The position numbers and the translations under genes are program-made. From positions 1 through 9,553 of the forward strand of contig DASTMZ010000018.1 in the NCBI GenBank assembly GCA_035713725.1: 9,553 nucleotides of DNA. The letters are read 5' to 3'. Under the pieces are notes generated by a model. The model made no database searches. It was not told the origin of the DNA and saw nothing but the letters and a program-made list of their open reading frames with translations. Shown in pieces: positions 1-6,490 of this stretch (position 1 is its first letter; every line of letters begins with the position of its first letter). This DNA is from DASQPR01 sp035713725 (GTDB taxonomy: Bacteria; Actinomycetota; Actinomycetes; Mycobacteriales; Micromonosporaceae).

Positions 1-1808
1 CCTTCGGGACGGGCGCGGTCAAGATCACGCCCGCGCACGACCACGATGACTTCGCCACCGGACGCCGCCACGACCTGCCGCTCATCGATGTGATGACGGA
101 CGACGGGCGCATGAACGACCAGGCCGGTGCCTATGCAGGGCTCACGACGACCGAGGCGCGCGAGCGCATCGTGGCGGACCTCGAGGCGCAGGGCGACCTG
201 GTGGGGACGCAGGCCCACGAGATGGTGATCGGTGCCTGCGAGCGCAGTGACGACATCCTGGAGCCGCGGCTCAAGACCCAGTGGTTCATCAAGGTCGCGC
301 CCATGGCCGAGCGCGCCATGGCGGCGGTGAAGGAGGGTCGCACGCGGTTCGTGACACCCCGCTTCGAGCGCACGTTCTTCGAATGGATGGAGAACATCCA
401 TGACTGGAACGTGAGCCGGCAGCTGTGGTGGGGCCACCGCATCCCGGTGTGGTACGGACCGAACGGCGAGACGGTGTGCGTCGGGCCGAACGACACGCCG
501 CCCGCAGGCGACGGCTGGACGCAGGATCCCGACGTACTCGACACGTGGTTCTCGTCGGCGCTGTGGCCGTTCTCCACGATGGGCTGGCCCGCGCGCACCG
601 CCGATCTATCCCGCTTCTACCCAACGTCGCTGCTGGTCACCGGCTACGACATCCTGTTCTTCTGGGTCGTCCGGATGATGCTGTTCGGGCTCTACGCGAT
701 GGATGGCGAGGTGCCGTTCCGGACCGTACTGCTGCATGGACTGGTCCGCGACAAGTACGGCAAGAAGATGAGCAAGTCGCGTGGCAACACGGTCGATCCG
801 CTGGACTGGATGGATGCCTACGGCTCGGACGCACTGCGGTTCTCGTTGGCGCGTGGTGCCAACCCCGGCCTCGACCAGCCGGCAAACGAGGAGTGGGTGG
901 CCGCCGCCCGCAACTTCTGCAACAAGCTGTGGAATGCGACGCGGTTCGCAATCCTAAACGGCGCGACCGTCGAGGGCGACCTGCCCACCGAACTCGGGCC
1001 GGCGGACCGGTGGATCTGCTCGCGCCTCGACGAGGTCACCGCCGAGGTGGACGGACATCTGGCGTCGTACGAGTTCGCAAAGGCCACCGCGGCGCTTTAT
1101 CACTTCGTCTGGGACGAGTTCTGCGACTGGTATCTCGAGCTCGCCAAGGTTTCGCTCACGAGCGGGGACGACGCGGCGGCGGCGGCCACCCGACGCGTGC
1201 TCGGTGAGGTGCTCGACGTGAGCTTGCGAATGCTGCACCCGTTCGTACCATTCGTGACCGAGACATTGTGGACGACGTTGACCGGCGGCGAATCGCTGGT
1301 TGTCGCACCGTGGCCCCACGCAACCGGCCAGCGCCGCGACGCCGCCGCGCAGACCGAGGTCGCCGCCCTTCAATCCGTGGTCACCGAGGTGCGTCGGTTC
1401 CGTAGCGACCAGGGCCTTCGACCGGGTCAACGGGTGCCGGCGCGGCTGAGTGGCCTGGACAGTGCCGGTGTCGCGGCGCATGAGCCATCGATTCGCGCGC
1501 TGGCCCGGCTCGAGGCGCCGACGGACGGCTTCGCGCCGACCGCGACGCTGGGCAGCGCCAACGGCGTGACGGTCGAACTCGACCTGTCCGGCACGCTCGA
1601 CGTCGCCGCCGAGACGGCACGGCTTGGTCGCGACCTTGCCACCGCGGAGAAGGAGCGCACGCAGACCGAGGCCAAGCTCGGCAACGCGGACTTCCTCGCG
1701 AAGGCGCCGGACCATGTGGTCGCGAACATCCGCGACCGCGCAGCGATCGCGAGCGCCGAGATCGAACGGATCACCGCCCAACTCGCCGCCCTTCGATCAC
1801 ACGCCTAG
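1..1808 (+). CDS. valS: Valyl-tRNA synthetase, C-terminal part (5' end outside window)
   Basis: Class I aminoacyl-tRNA synthetase that charges tRNA-Val in the cytoplasm. The reading frame is already open at base 3 (first two bases belong to the previous codon) and runs 601 codons to TAG at 1806-1808, so the start, the N-terminal Rossmann half and the HIGH motif lie upstream. Visible parts in order: the end of the CP1 editing domain, with the conserved block GAVKITPAHDHDDF near base 15; the catalytic-core blocks SRQLWWGHRIPVWYG (about 414-458) and DVLDTWFSSALWPFSTMGWP; the KMSKS loop at 765-779; the anticodon-binding helical domain (WNATRF near 931, DEFCDWYLE near 1113); and the C-terminal coiled-coil tRNA-binding arm (about 1600-1800), containing the typical FLAKAPDHVV. 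All blocks match the family, with no frameshift. The wording of the conserved blocks resembles actinobacterial ValRS. The GNAT gene follows after 6 bases, so the two are probably co-transcribed. Confidence 0.98.
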   Translation, partial: FGTGAVKITPAHDHDDFATGRRHDLPLIDVMTDDGRMNDQAGAYAGLTTTEARERIVADLEAQGDLVGTQAHEMVIGACERSDDILEPRLKTQWFIKVAPMAERAMAAVKEGRTRFVTPRFERTFFEWMENIHDWNVSRQLWWGHRIPVWYGPNGETVCVGPNDTPPAGDGWTQDPDVLDTWFSSALWPFSTMGWPARTADLSRFYPTSLLVTGYDILFFWVVRMMLFGLYAMDGEVPFRTVLLHGLVRDKYGKKMSKSRGNTVDPLDWMDAYGSDALRFSLARGANPGLDQPANEEWVAAARNFCNKLWNATRFAILNGATVEGDLPTELGPADRWICSRLDEVTAEVDGHLASYEFAKATAALYHFVWDEFCDWYLELAKVSLTSGDDAAAAATRRVLGEVLDVSLRMLHPFVPFVTETLWTTLTGGESLVVAPWPHATGQRRDAAAQTEVAALQSVVTEVRRFRSDQGLRPGQRVPARLSGLDSAGVAAHEPSIRALARLEAPTDGFAPTATLGSANGVTVELDLSGTLDVAAETARLGRDLATAEKERTQTEAKLGNADFLAKAPDHVVANIRDRAAIASAEIERITAQLAALRSHA

Positions 1809-1814
1809 CCGCCC

Positions 1815-2213
1815 ATGCCGATCGAATACGTGTGGCGCGGCGAGTTTGCCAACGCCGAACTCAACACGTTGCACGCCGAAGGATTCGAGCACCCGGTCTT
1901 CGCCGCCGACGACTGGTGGACGCCGGTGAACCGCTTCAGCCTCGGTTGGGTCTGCGCTCGCGACGGTGATCGACTCGTCGGGTTCGTGAACGTGCCGTGG
2001 GACGGTGGGAGCCACGCGTTCATCCTCGACACGTTGGTCGCGGCATCGGATCGACGGCGTGGCATCGGTCGCCGGCTTGTCGAGATCGCCACCGAGCACG
2101 CGCGCGCCGCGGGTTGCGAGTGGCTGCACGTCGACTTCGATCCGCACCTGCGCGACTTCTATTTCGACGCGTGCGGGTTCCGGCCGACCGATGCGGGGCT
2201 CATCCAGTTGTAG
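1815..2213 (+). CDS. GNAT-family N-acetyltransferase
   Basis: Small cytoplasmic acetyltransferase of 132 residues that should transfer an acetyl group from acetyl-CoA to an amine; the substrate cannot be told from sequence. The acetyl-CoA pyrophosphate-binding motif A is clear: RRRGIGRRL at residues 80-88 fits R-x-x-G-x-G, preceded by the beta-4 strand FILDTLVAASD. The C-terminal part HLRDFYFDACGFRP followed by GLIQL is the usual alpha-4/beta-7 end of the fold (F-Y-x3-C-G-F). Length is close to a minimal single GNAT domain. The start chosen is the ATG 6 bases after the valS stop. It has no visible Shine-Dalgarno, so translation is probably coupled to termination of valS. It converges on the membrane protein gene with 20 bases between stop codons. 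Family call is firm; function is open. Confidence 0.87.
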   Translation: MPIEYVWRGEFANAELNTLHAEGFEHPVFAADDWWTPVNRFSLGWVCARDGDRLVGFVNVPWDGGSHAFILDTLVAASDRRRGIGRRLVEIATEHARAAGCEWLHVDFDPHLRDFYFDACGFRPTDAGLIQL

Positions 2214-2215
2214 CG

Positions 2216-2233
2216 CCCGGCGCCTCGACCGGG
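2216..2233. terminator. Short inverted repeat between convergent stops, possible weak terminator
   Basis: CCCGG (2216-2220) and CCGGG (2229-2233) form a 5-bp GC-only stem with an 8-base loop. It fills the 20-base gap between the GNAT stop and the stop of the minus-strand membrane protein gene. No T-run follows on either strand, so it is not a textbook intrinsic terminator. Its position suggests a role at the end of both transcripts, but that is inference. Confidence 0.3.
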
Positions 2234-2827
2234 TTAGTGGTACGTCTGGATCGCCACCACGATGACGACGGCGCTGACGATCGCGGCGGCCAGCAGTGCG
2301 TACGCATTGCGGGCGTCCCAGTGGCGGGTCACCTCCGCGTCTTCGTCACCCGGCCGCTTGTGACGAGCCATGTTCGCTTCCACGGCGTTCACGACCTCGT
2401 TTGCCGCCGTTTGGTGTCCGAGCATCCGACCCGCAAAGCCGCTCGCGTATCCGGTCAGTGGGATCACCTTGCGGCCGTGGGTACGCACGATCAGCCCCAT
2501 GCGTACCGGTCCGATCTCGGTGATGGCTGGGTACGGCACCTGGTACCAGACGAACGAGTTGTGCGGCTCGAGCCACCCGTCGCGGACGATGACGTGTGGC
2601 CAGACGCTCAGCAACACGGCGAGCAGGGCGAGCGTCAGCCCGGTCACCGGCCCGGCGATCGCCGGGAAGAAGCCGTGGTCCCACTCGTCCACGGTGAGCA
2701 GCACCGACAGCACAACGAGCAGGCCGGCGATGACCCAGCCGGCGATCACCGTGGAGCGACGGCGGAAGACTTGCGGCTCGACCGGCTCGGCCGAGGTGGT
2801 GCCGTCGGCGTGCGGCTGCGTCGACAT
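2234..2827 (-). CDS. Three-helix membrane protein with bacterial PH-like segment
   Basis: Predicted integral membrane protein of 197 residues. After a polar N-terminus (1-25) come two hydrophobic helices (about 26-45 and 53-76). A soluble stretch of about 75 residues follows, then a third helix (about 174-193) just before the C-terminus. The soluble stretch begins HVIVRDGWLEPHNSFVWYQV and continues PYPAITEIGPVRMGLIVRTHGRKVIPL. That pattern, 'strand, basic turn, P-x-x-x-I, then R-x-H/D-G-R-x-V-x-L', is typical of small bacterial PH-like domains found in actinobacterial membrane proteins. No enzymatic motif is visible and the role is unknown. The frame stays open upstream to 3031, but the ATG at 2827 is preferred: it has GGAGG five bases upstream, and the extra residues look non-protein-like. 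It is divergent from the PLP enzyme and convergent with the GNAT gene, so it is probably a single-gene transcript. Confidence 0.75.
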   Translation of the reverse strand: MSTQPHADGTTSAEPVEPQVFRRRSTVIAGWVIAGLLVVLSVLLTVDEWDHGFFPAIAGPVTGLTLALLAVLLSVWPHVIVRDGWLEPHNSFVWYQVPYPAITEIGPVRMGLIVRTHGRKVIPLTGYASGFAGRMLGHQTAANEVVNAVEANMARHKRPGDEDAEVTRHWDARNAYALLAAAIVSAVVIVVAIQTYH

Positions 2828-2956
2828 CGGAACCTCCGTCAGCGGGAGAGCACAGCGTAACCAAGGCGGTGCGCCGGCGACCATGCCCGCCGTGATCTCG
2901 GTCGGTGCCACCATTGCGTGGTTGGCCCGCGACCAAGCAGCGGTGCGTACGGCACG
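2828..2956. other. Divergent intergenic region (129 bases)
   Basis: Separates the minus-strand membrane protein gene from the plus-strand PLP enzyme gene, so it should hold a promoter for each. On the minus strand TACGCT (2854-2859) is a possible -10, giving a leader of about 20 bases, but I see no good -35. On the plus strand no clear -10/-35 pair or Shine-Dalgarno stands out before the ATGs at 2957 and 2966. Small dyads such as ACCA-TTGCG-TGGT (2910-2922 area) are too short to claim as an operator. Confidence 0.4.
2833..2837 (-). promoter_or_regulatory. Ribosome binding site fixing the start of the PH-like membrane protein
   Basis: GGAGG on the minus strand, five bases before the ATG at 2827. 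It is a near-perfect Shine-Dalgarno and the main reason to reject the longer frame that reaches 3031. Confidence 0.75.
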
Positions 2957-3928
2957 ATGGCCAACATGGAACTCGTCTCGCTCGCAGATGTCTGGTCCGC
3001 CGCGGCGGTGCTGCGCGGTGTCGCGGTGCACACGCCGCTTGTCCCGTGTCCGTGGGCGGACCGCGCAGACGGGTCCCGTCTGTGGGTGAAGCCCGAGAGT
3101 CTCCAGCCGGTCGGCGCGTTCAAGCTTCGCGGCGCCTACTACGCGATGTCACAGATCCCGCCGGACGTACGGTCGCGGGGCGTGGTGACTCACTCGTCCG
3201 GCAATCACGGTCGTGCGCTGGCCTACGCGGCTCGGGCGTTCGACGTGCCGGCGGTGGTCGTGATGCCGAAGGTGTCGCCGCCGGTGAAGATCGCCGCGGT
3301 GGAGGCGCTCGGTGCCGAGGCCGTGCTGGTGCACCCGGACGAGCGTGCCTCGGTGACGGCGGAGATCTCGCAGCGCCGTGGCATGTCGATCGTGCCGCCG
3401 TTCGACGACGCACGAGTCATCGCCGGGCAGGGCACGATAGGACTCGAGATCGTCTCCGACGCTTCGGACGTCGAAGTCGTCCTGGTGCCGGTCGGCGGCG
3501 GTGGCCTCGCGTCGGGCGTCGCGACCGCCGTCAAGGAACTCAACCCAGCAGTGCGGGTGTACGGCGTCGAGCCCGAGTATGCGGCCGATGCGAAGCAGAG
3601 CCTTGCCGAGGGCAGACGCGTCACGTGGCCGAGCGAGCTCACCTACCGTACGGTCGCCGACGGTGTCCGTACCGGGCTGTCGGATCTGACGTTCGAGCAC
3701 CTGCGCCAGCGGCTGGACGGCATCGTGACGGTCACCGACGAGCAGATCGAAGTCATGGTCGGGCGGCTGGGTCGGGAGGCGAATCTCGTCGTGGAGCCGA
3801 GCGGCGCGCTAGGCCCGGCGGCGTACGTCTTCGCACACGACGAGCTGCCGGTCGGCCGTACCGTCGCGGTAATCTCCGGCGGCAACCTGGATCCGGCGTA
3901 CCTGGCATCGCTGATCGCCGCTGAATAA
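2957..3928 (+). CDS. PLP-dependent threonine/serine dehydratase or serine racemase family enzyme
   Basis: Fold-type II PLP enzyme of 323 residues without a C-terminal ACT regulatory domain, unlike biosynthetic IlvA. Lys56 in PVGAFKLRGA is the Schiff-base lysine. THSSGNHGRALA (78-89) is the substrate/cofactor loop, VGGGGLASG (179-187) the phosphate-binding glycine loop, and SGGN (307-310) supplies the serine facing the pyridine nitrogen. Two features point to the serine racemase/3-hydroxyaspartate dehydratase side of the family. Ser81 sits where human serine racemase has its second catalytic base Ser84, where threonine dehydratases usually carry Ala. E205, A209 and D211 match the divalent-metal ligand pattern of serine racemase. 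Likely reactions are deamination of L-serine/L-threonine to 2-oxo acids, or racemisation; sequence alone does not decide. Start: ATG 2957 or ATG 2966 (MELVSLADV) is more family-like than GTG 2918; none has a strong ribosome binding site. No operon partner. Confidence 0.9.
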   Translation: MANMELVSLADVWSAAAVLRGVAVHTPLVPCPWADRADGSRLWVKPESLQPVGAFKLRGAYYAMSQIPPDVRSRGVVTHSSGNHGRALAYAARAFDVPAVVVMPKVSPPVKIAAVEALGAEAVLVHPDERASVTAEISQRRGMSIVPPFDDARVIAGQGTIGLEIVSDASDVEVVLVPVGGGGLASGVATAVKELNPAVRVYGVEPEYAADAKQSLAEGRRVTWPSELTYRTVADGVRTGLSDLTFEHLRQRLDGIVTVTDEQIEVMVGRLGREANLVVEPSGALGPAAYVFAHDELPVGRTVAVISGGNLDPAYLASLIAAE

Positions 3929-3940
3929 CGCGCCGCGTTA
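3926..3940. repeat. Perfect palindrome spanning both convergent stop codons
   Basis: TAACGC-GCC-GCGTTA: six-base arms with a three-base centre. The left TAA is the stop of the plus-strand PLP enzyme and the right TTA is the stop of the minus-strand LLM gene. It may act as a small hairpin at the ends of both messages. There is no T-run, so terminator function is uncertain. Confidence 0.45.
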
Positions 3941-4885
3941 CCGGCCGGCCAGCCTCGCCACGATCGGGGCGACCGCGTCGACGTCCGGGCCGAGATGCCA
4001 ATAAGAGATGCCGAGCTCCTCGCGCCATCGCAGGATGTCGTCGATGCATTTGGGTACGTCGCCGCGCAGCGAGATCGGCGAGTCCGCGAATTCGGTCGCG
4101 TGTGCCTCGATGTATTCCGAGAACATCGGGCGCGTCCGAGTCAACTGTGTCCCGTCGAGATTGACGTCGTAGCAGGTGAACTGGATGGCCGGCGGCGGCC
4201 GCCCGGCGTCGGCGGCGGCCGCCGCGATCAGGCCGACCTTCTTGTCGATGCTGGCCCGGCTGAGCCCTTCGGCGGCACCCTCGTCGAAGCCGGCCGGTCC
4301 CAGTTGTGGATGCAGACCGACGATGTCGGCGTGCCGACCGGCGAGCATGAGCATCTTGACGCCACCGCCGCCGATCAGGATTGGCGGCCGCGGTTGGCTT
4401 ACCGGTCGAGGTAGCGACTCGAGACCTGCGATCTGGTAGTGCGTGCCCTCGAACGTGACGTGGTGGTGTGCGAAGAACGCCGCGATGATCTGCAGTGCCT
4501 CGTCGAGTCGGTCGATGCGGACCGCCGGCCGGTCGTACGGCAGGCCGAGCGCCCGGTAGTCCTCGTCGAGCCAACCGGCACCCAGCCCGAGCGTGACACG
4601 ACCGCCGGAGAGCACGTCCGCGGTCGCGACTGCCTTGGCCAGCGCGGCCGGGTGATGTACGTCGTTAATGAGCACCAAGGACGTTGCGTGCAGCCGAGTG
4701 GTGCTTGCGATCGCGAAGTTCATCGCGGTCAGCGCATCCATTGCCCAACCGCGCGAGAAGTGTTCGGACAACGCCACCGAATGGAACCCGAGATCCTCGA
4801 GGCGGCGAAGATCTGCCGCCCACTGACGCGCGCCGCGCGTGAGCGACGGCGCAGGCGCGATGAAGCGGAGTTCGTGGGCGGTCAC
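3938..4885 (-). CDS. LLM-class (F420-dependent type) oxidoreductase
   Basis: Luciferase-like monooxygenase-fold TIM-barrel protein of 315 residues. The central block LSGGRVTLGLGAGWLDEDYR (102-121), then GLPYDRPAVRIDRLDEALQI (124-143), is characteristic of actinobacterial F420-dependent LLM oxidoreductases, as is RPPILIGGGGVKML (166-179). The N-terminal DLRRLEDLGFHSVALSEHF (25-43) is the first barrel repeat. It most resembles the group described as 'probable F420-dependent oxidoreductase, MSMEG_2516 family'. The cofactor (F420H2 or FMN) and substrate are inferred only at family level. The frame opens at a TTG at 4933, but that codon lies inside a palindrome and its first 16 residues look unlike the family. 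I prefer GTG 4885, giving MTAHELRFIAPAPS. No strong Shine-Dalgarno precedes it. It ends 9 bases from the stop of the PLP enzyme and is 321 bases downstream of glcF, with its own likely control region, so it is probably not part of the glc operon. Confidence 0.9.
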   Translation of the reverse strand: MTAHELRFIAPAPSLTRGARQWAADLRRLEDLGFHSVALSEHFSRGWAMDALTAMNFAIASTTRLHATSLVLINDVHHPAALAKAVATADVLSGGRVTLGLGAGWLDEDYRALGLPYDRPAVRIDRLDEALQIIAAFFAHHHVTFEGTHYQIAGLESLPRPVSQPRPPILIGGGGVKMLMLAGRHADIVGLHPQLGPAGFDEGAAEGLSRASIDKKVGLIAAAAADAGRPPPAIQFTCYDVNLDGTQLTRTRPMFSEYIEAHATEFADSPISLRGDVPKCIDDILRWREELGISYWHLGPDVDAVAPIVARLAGR

Positions 4886-4928
4886 CGCACACACACCGCT
4901 CGACGACGCGACGGCGCGCGACAACCAG

Positions 4929-4958
4929 CACAATATGTCCTATTGTGTCGCATAGGAC
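4929..4958. promoter_or_regulatory. Two overlapping palindromes, probable operator of the LLM gene
   Basis: First dyad 4929-4947: CACAATA-TGTCC-TATTGTG, perfect 7-base arms with a 5-base centre. Second dyad 4937-4958: GTCCTAT-TGTGTCGC-ATAGGAC, perfect 7-base arms with an 8-base centre. They share 11 bases and lie 44-73 bases upstream of the GTG start of the LLM gene, where a promoter is expected. The AT-rich arms stand out in a GC-rich genome. The size and symmetry fit a dimeric regulator such as a TetR, GntR or IclR family member, but the regulator is not in this window and its family cannot be read from the site. Confidence 0.6.
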
Positions 4959-4962
4959 GATG

Positions 4963-5010
4963 TTAGGCGTGTTCTGTCTCACAGACCACCCTATGAACGA
5001 ACACAGCTAA
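4963..5010. repeat. Nested imperfect inverted repeat upstream of the LLM operator
   Basis: Outer arms TTAGGCGTGTTC (4963-4974) and GAACACAGCTAA (4999-5010) are complementary at 10 of 12 positions, across 24 bases. A short perfect dyad, TCTGT-CTC-ACAGA (4973-4985), overlaps the left arm and extends into the space between. The element starts 4 bases from the overlapping palindromes. It could be further regulator binding sites or a hairpin in a transcript. Confidence 0.45.
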
Positions 5011-5206
5011 ACCACAGCATCGCTACCCGCGGTAACACGATTGGCGGCGGTCTGTCGTCACCCGGTGGATGCCTGGCCGACCCTGCGGCCGGCTCGTTGA
5101 CCAGGATCTGGCCGGCATGCGCGCACTGTTCCGGATCGTCGTCAACGCCGAATTGGCGGGTCGCGACCGTTGCGCTCGGTGAGTTGGCGGTGGGCGAGCC
5201 GCGGTA

Positions 5207-6436
5207 TCAGATCCGGTGCCCGCGAAGGGACGCATCCACGATCTCGATGGTGTGCTTCGTACGGATTGGCGACCCCGACCGACGAAGAGCCGCATCGATC
5301 TGCAACAGACAACCGGGGTTGCCGGCCGCGACCACGCTCGCGGAGGTCGCCATCACCGCGGCCGCCTTGCGATCGCCCAGCTCTGCCGCCGTTTCCGGCT
5401 CGGTCAGGTTGTACGTCCCGGCCGAGCCACAACACCGGCCGCCATCGGCAAGTTCGACGACCCGAAGGTCCGGGATGTCGGTGAGCAGCTGACGCGGTTG
5501 CGACCGGATCGCCTGCCCGTTCGCGAGATGGCACGCATCGTGATAGACGACTGTCATCGGCAGCGCGCTGCGTTCCGCGGTCGGACCCAGATCGACAAGG
5601 AACTCGCTGACGTCGCGGACATTTGCCGCCAGCCGCGCCGCCCTCGCGGCCCACTTGTCGTCGTTGGCGAGCAGCCGGGCGTACCCCTTCATGGCTGAAC
5701 CGCAACCCGCCACGTCGGTGATGACGACGTCGACGCCGGCGCGGGTGAACGCCGCGACCACGCGGCGCGCGAGATGGCGTGCCTGATCCGCGCGGCCGGC
5801 GTGCAGTGAAAGCGCGCCGCAGCAACCCTGCCCGCGGGGCACGAGCACGTCGCAGCCCTCGAGCGCGAGCACACGCGCAGTAGCCGCGGTGACGTGGCGG
5901 AAGAAGACCGCCTGCGCACATCCGGTCAGCAGCCCGACCACCGCGCGCCGCTCGCCACGAGCCGCGATCCGGCGCGGCAGCGCACGTGCCGGTGGTCGGT
6001 CGCCGGTCGCCGGCGCAAGGTCAGCGGCGGCTTCGAAAAGCGGATCCACCCTGCTCAGCGCAGGCACGGCGCGCAGCGGCGCGGTCGAGAGCTTCAACCT
6101 GCGGGGGTACGGCAGCACCTGGAACATCGCGGCACGGGCCGCCCGCTCCCGGATCGGACGCGCATCGGCGACCAGCTCGCGGCCGGCCTCGATGATTTTC
6201 TCGTATTTCACACCGGACGGGCACGCCGGCACACACGCCAGGCAGCCAAGGCACGTGTCGATCGGATCGGCGATGTCGTCCGCGGTCGACTCACCGGCGA
6301 GCATCTGCCGCAACAGATGGATCCGGCCGCGCGGCGAGTGCGCCTCCTCACCGGTGAGCTGATAGGTGGGGCAGGACGGCAAGCAGAAGCCGCAATGCAC
6401 GCACGCGTCGGTGAGTTGCGTCAACCCGTCGGTCAT
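5207..6436 (-). CDS. glcF: Glycolate oxidase iron-sulfur subunit GlcF
   Basis: Iron-sulfur subunit of the membrane-associated glycolate oxidase; it takes electrons from the flavin subunits GlcD/GlcE and passes them towards quinone. At 409 residues it is essentially the same length as E. coli GlcF. Two [4Fe-4S] ferredoxin motifs are intact: C12-x2-C15-x2-C18-x3-C22-P and C62-x2-C65-x2-C68-x3-C72-P. Both CCG domains follow. The first has C173, G-C205-C206-G and GC245G. The second has HDAC302H, C335-C336-G and GC376. The ATG at 6436 is well supported by GGGAGG six bases upstream. It is the last gene of the glcD-glcE-glcF operon, 54 bases after glcE. The C-terminus (TIEIVDASL) looks like a normal family ending, so the open frame beyond its TGA is probably meaningless. 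Related LldF/LutB-type proteins are possible in principle, but adjacent glcD and glcE settle the call. Confidence 0.93.
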   Translation of the reverse strand: MTDGLTQLTDACVHCGFCLPSCPTYQLTGEEAHSPRGRIHLLRQMLAGESTADDIADPIDTCLGCLACVPACPSGVKYEKIIEAGRELVADARPIRERAARAAMFQVLPYPRRLKLSTAPLRAVPALSRVDPLFEAAADLAPATGDRPPARALPRRIAARGERRAVVGLLTGCAQAVFFRHVTAATARVLALEGCDVLVPRGQGCCGALSLHAGRADQARHLARRVVAAFTRAGVDVVITDVAGCGSAMKGYARLLANDDKWAARAARLAANVRDVSEFLVDLGPTAERSALPMTVVYHDACHLANGQAIRSQPRQLLTDIPDLRVVELADGGRCCGSAGTYNLTEPETAAELGDRKAAAVMATSASVVAAGNPGCLLQIDAALRRSGSPIRTKHTIEIVDASLRGHRI

Positions 6437-6442
6437 TGCCTG

Positions 6443-6448
6443 CCTCCC
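6443..6448 (-). promoter_or_regulatory. Ribosome binding site of glcF
   Basis: GGGAGG on the minus strand, six bases before the glcF ATG, inside the 54-base glcE-glcF gap (6437-6490). A strong site of its own suggests glcF is translated independently of glcE rather than by coupling. The rest of the gap holds nothing I recognise. Confidence 0.7.
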
Positions 6449-6490
6449 AGGTGCCGCGGCTCGCGGCGCGCGTTGTGGTGCGCGGCTTGC

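Larger units (their letters stand above)
4886..5206. other. 321-base intergenic region between glcF and the LLM gene
   Basis: The part near the LLM gene (about 4925-5015) is visibly less GC-rich than its surroundings and packed with inverted repeats, listed separately. The glcF-side part (about 5015-5206) is GC-rich and coding-like in composition. On the minus strand the glcF frame continues without a stop for 71 codons after its TGA, to a TAG at 4991-4993. I recognise no protein in any frame there. Two GCCGGC hexamers near 5090-5120 could pair with an 18-base loop, but nothing looks like a strong glcF terminator. Confidence 0.5.

Noticed and set aside
425..1207. Second plus-strand open frame inside valS
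   Set aside because: Arg/Gly-rich out-of-frame translation of valS with no family features.
954..1781. Long open frame on the minus strand opposite valS
   Set aside because: It is a shadow of valS in GC-rich DNA; its translation is Arg-rich with no recognisable domain, while the plus strand encodes an unbroken ValRS.
2828..3031. N-terminal extension of the PH-like membrane protein
   Set aside because: The extra 68 residues look unlike protein and overlap the divergent gene; ATG 2827 has a GGAGG at the right distance.
2370..3089. Plus-strand open frame opposite the PH-like membrane protein
   Set aside because: Ser/Thr/Arg-rich antisense translation. The minus-strand frame has clear membrane helices and a good ribosome binding site.
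2905..3924. Out-of-frame plus-strand open frame over the PLP enzyme gene
   Set aside because: Arg-rich shadow of the threonine dehydratase/serine racemase-like gene.
4886..4933. Extended start (TTG 4933) for the LLM gene
   Set aside because: The codon lies inside a perfect palindrome and the extra 16 residues do not resemble the family start; GTG 4885 fits better.
5142..5921. Alternative minus-strand frame within glcF
   Set aside because: Arg/Gly-rich out-of-frame translation; the glcF frame holds all cysteine motifs.
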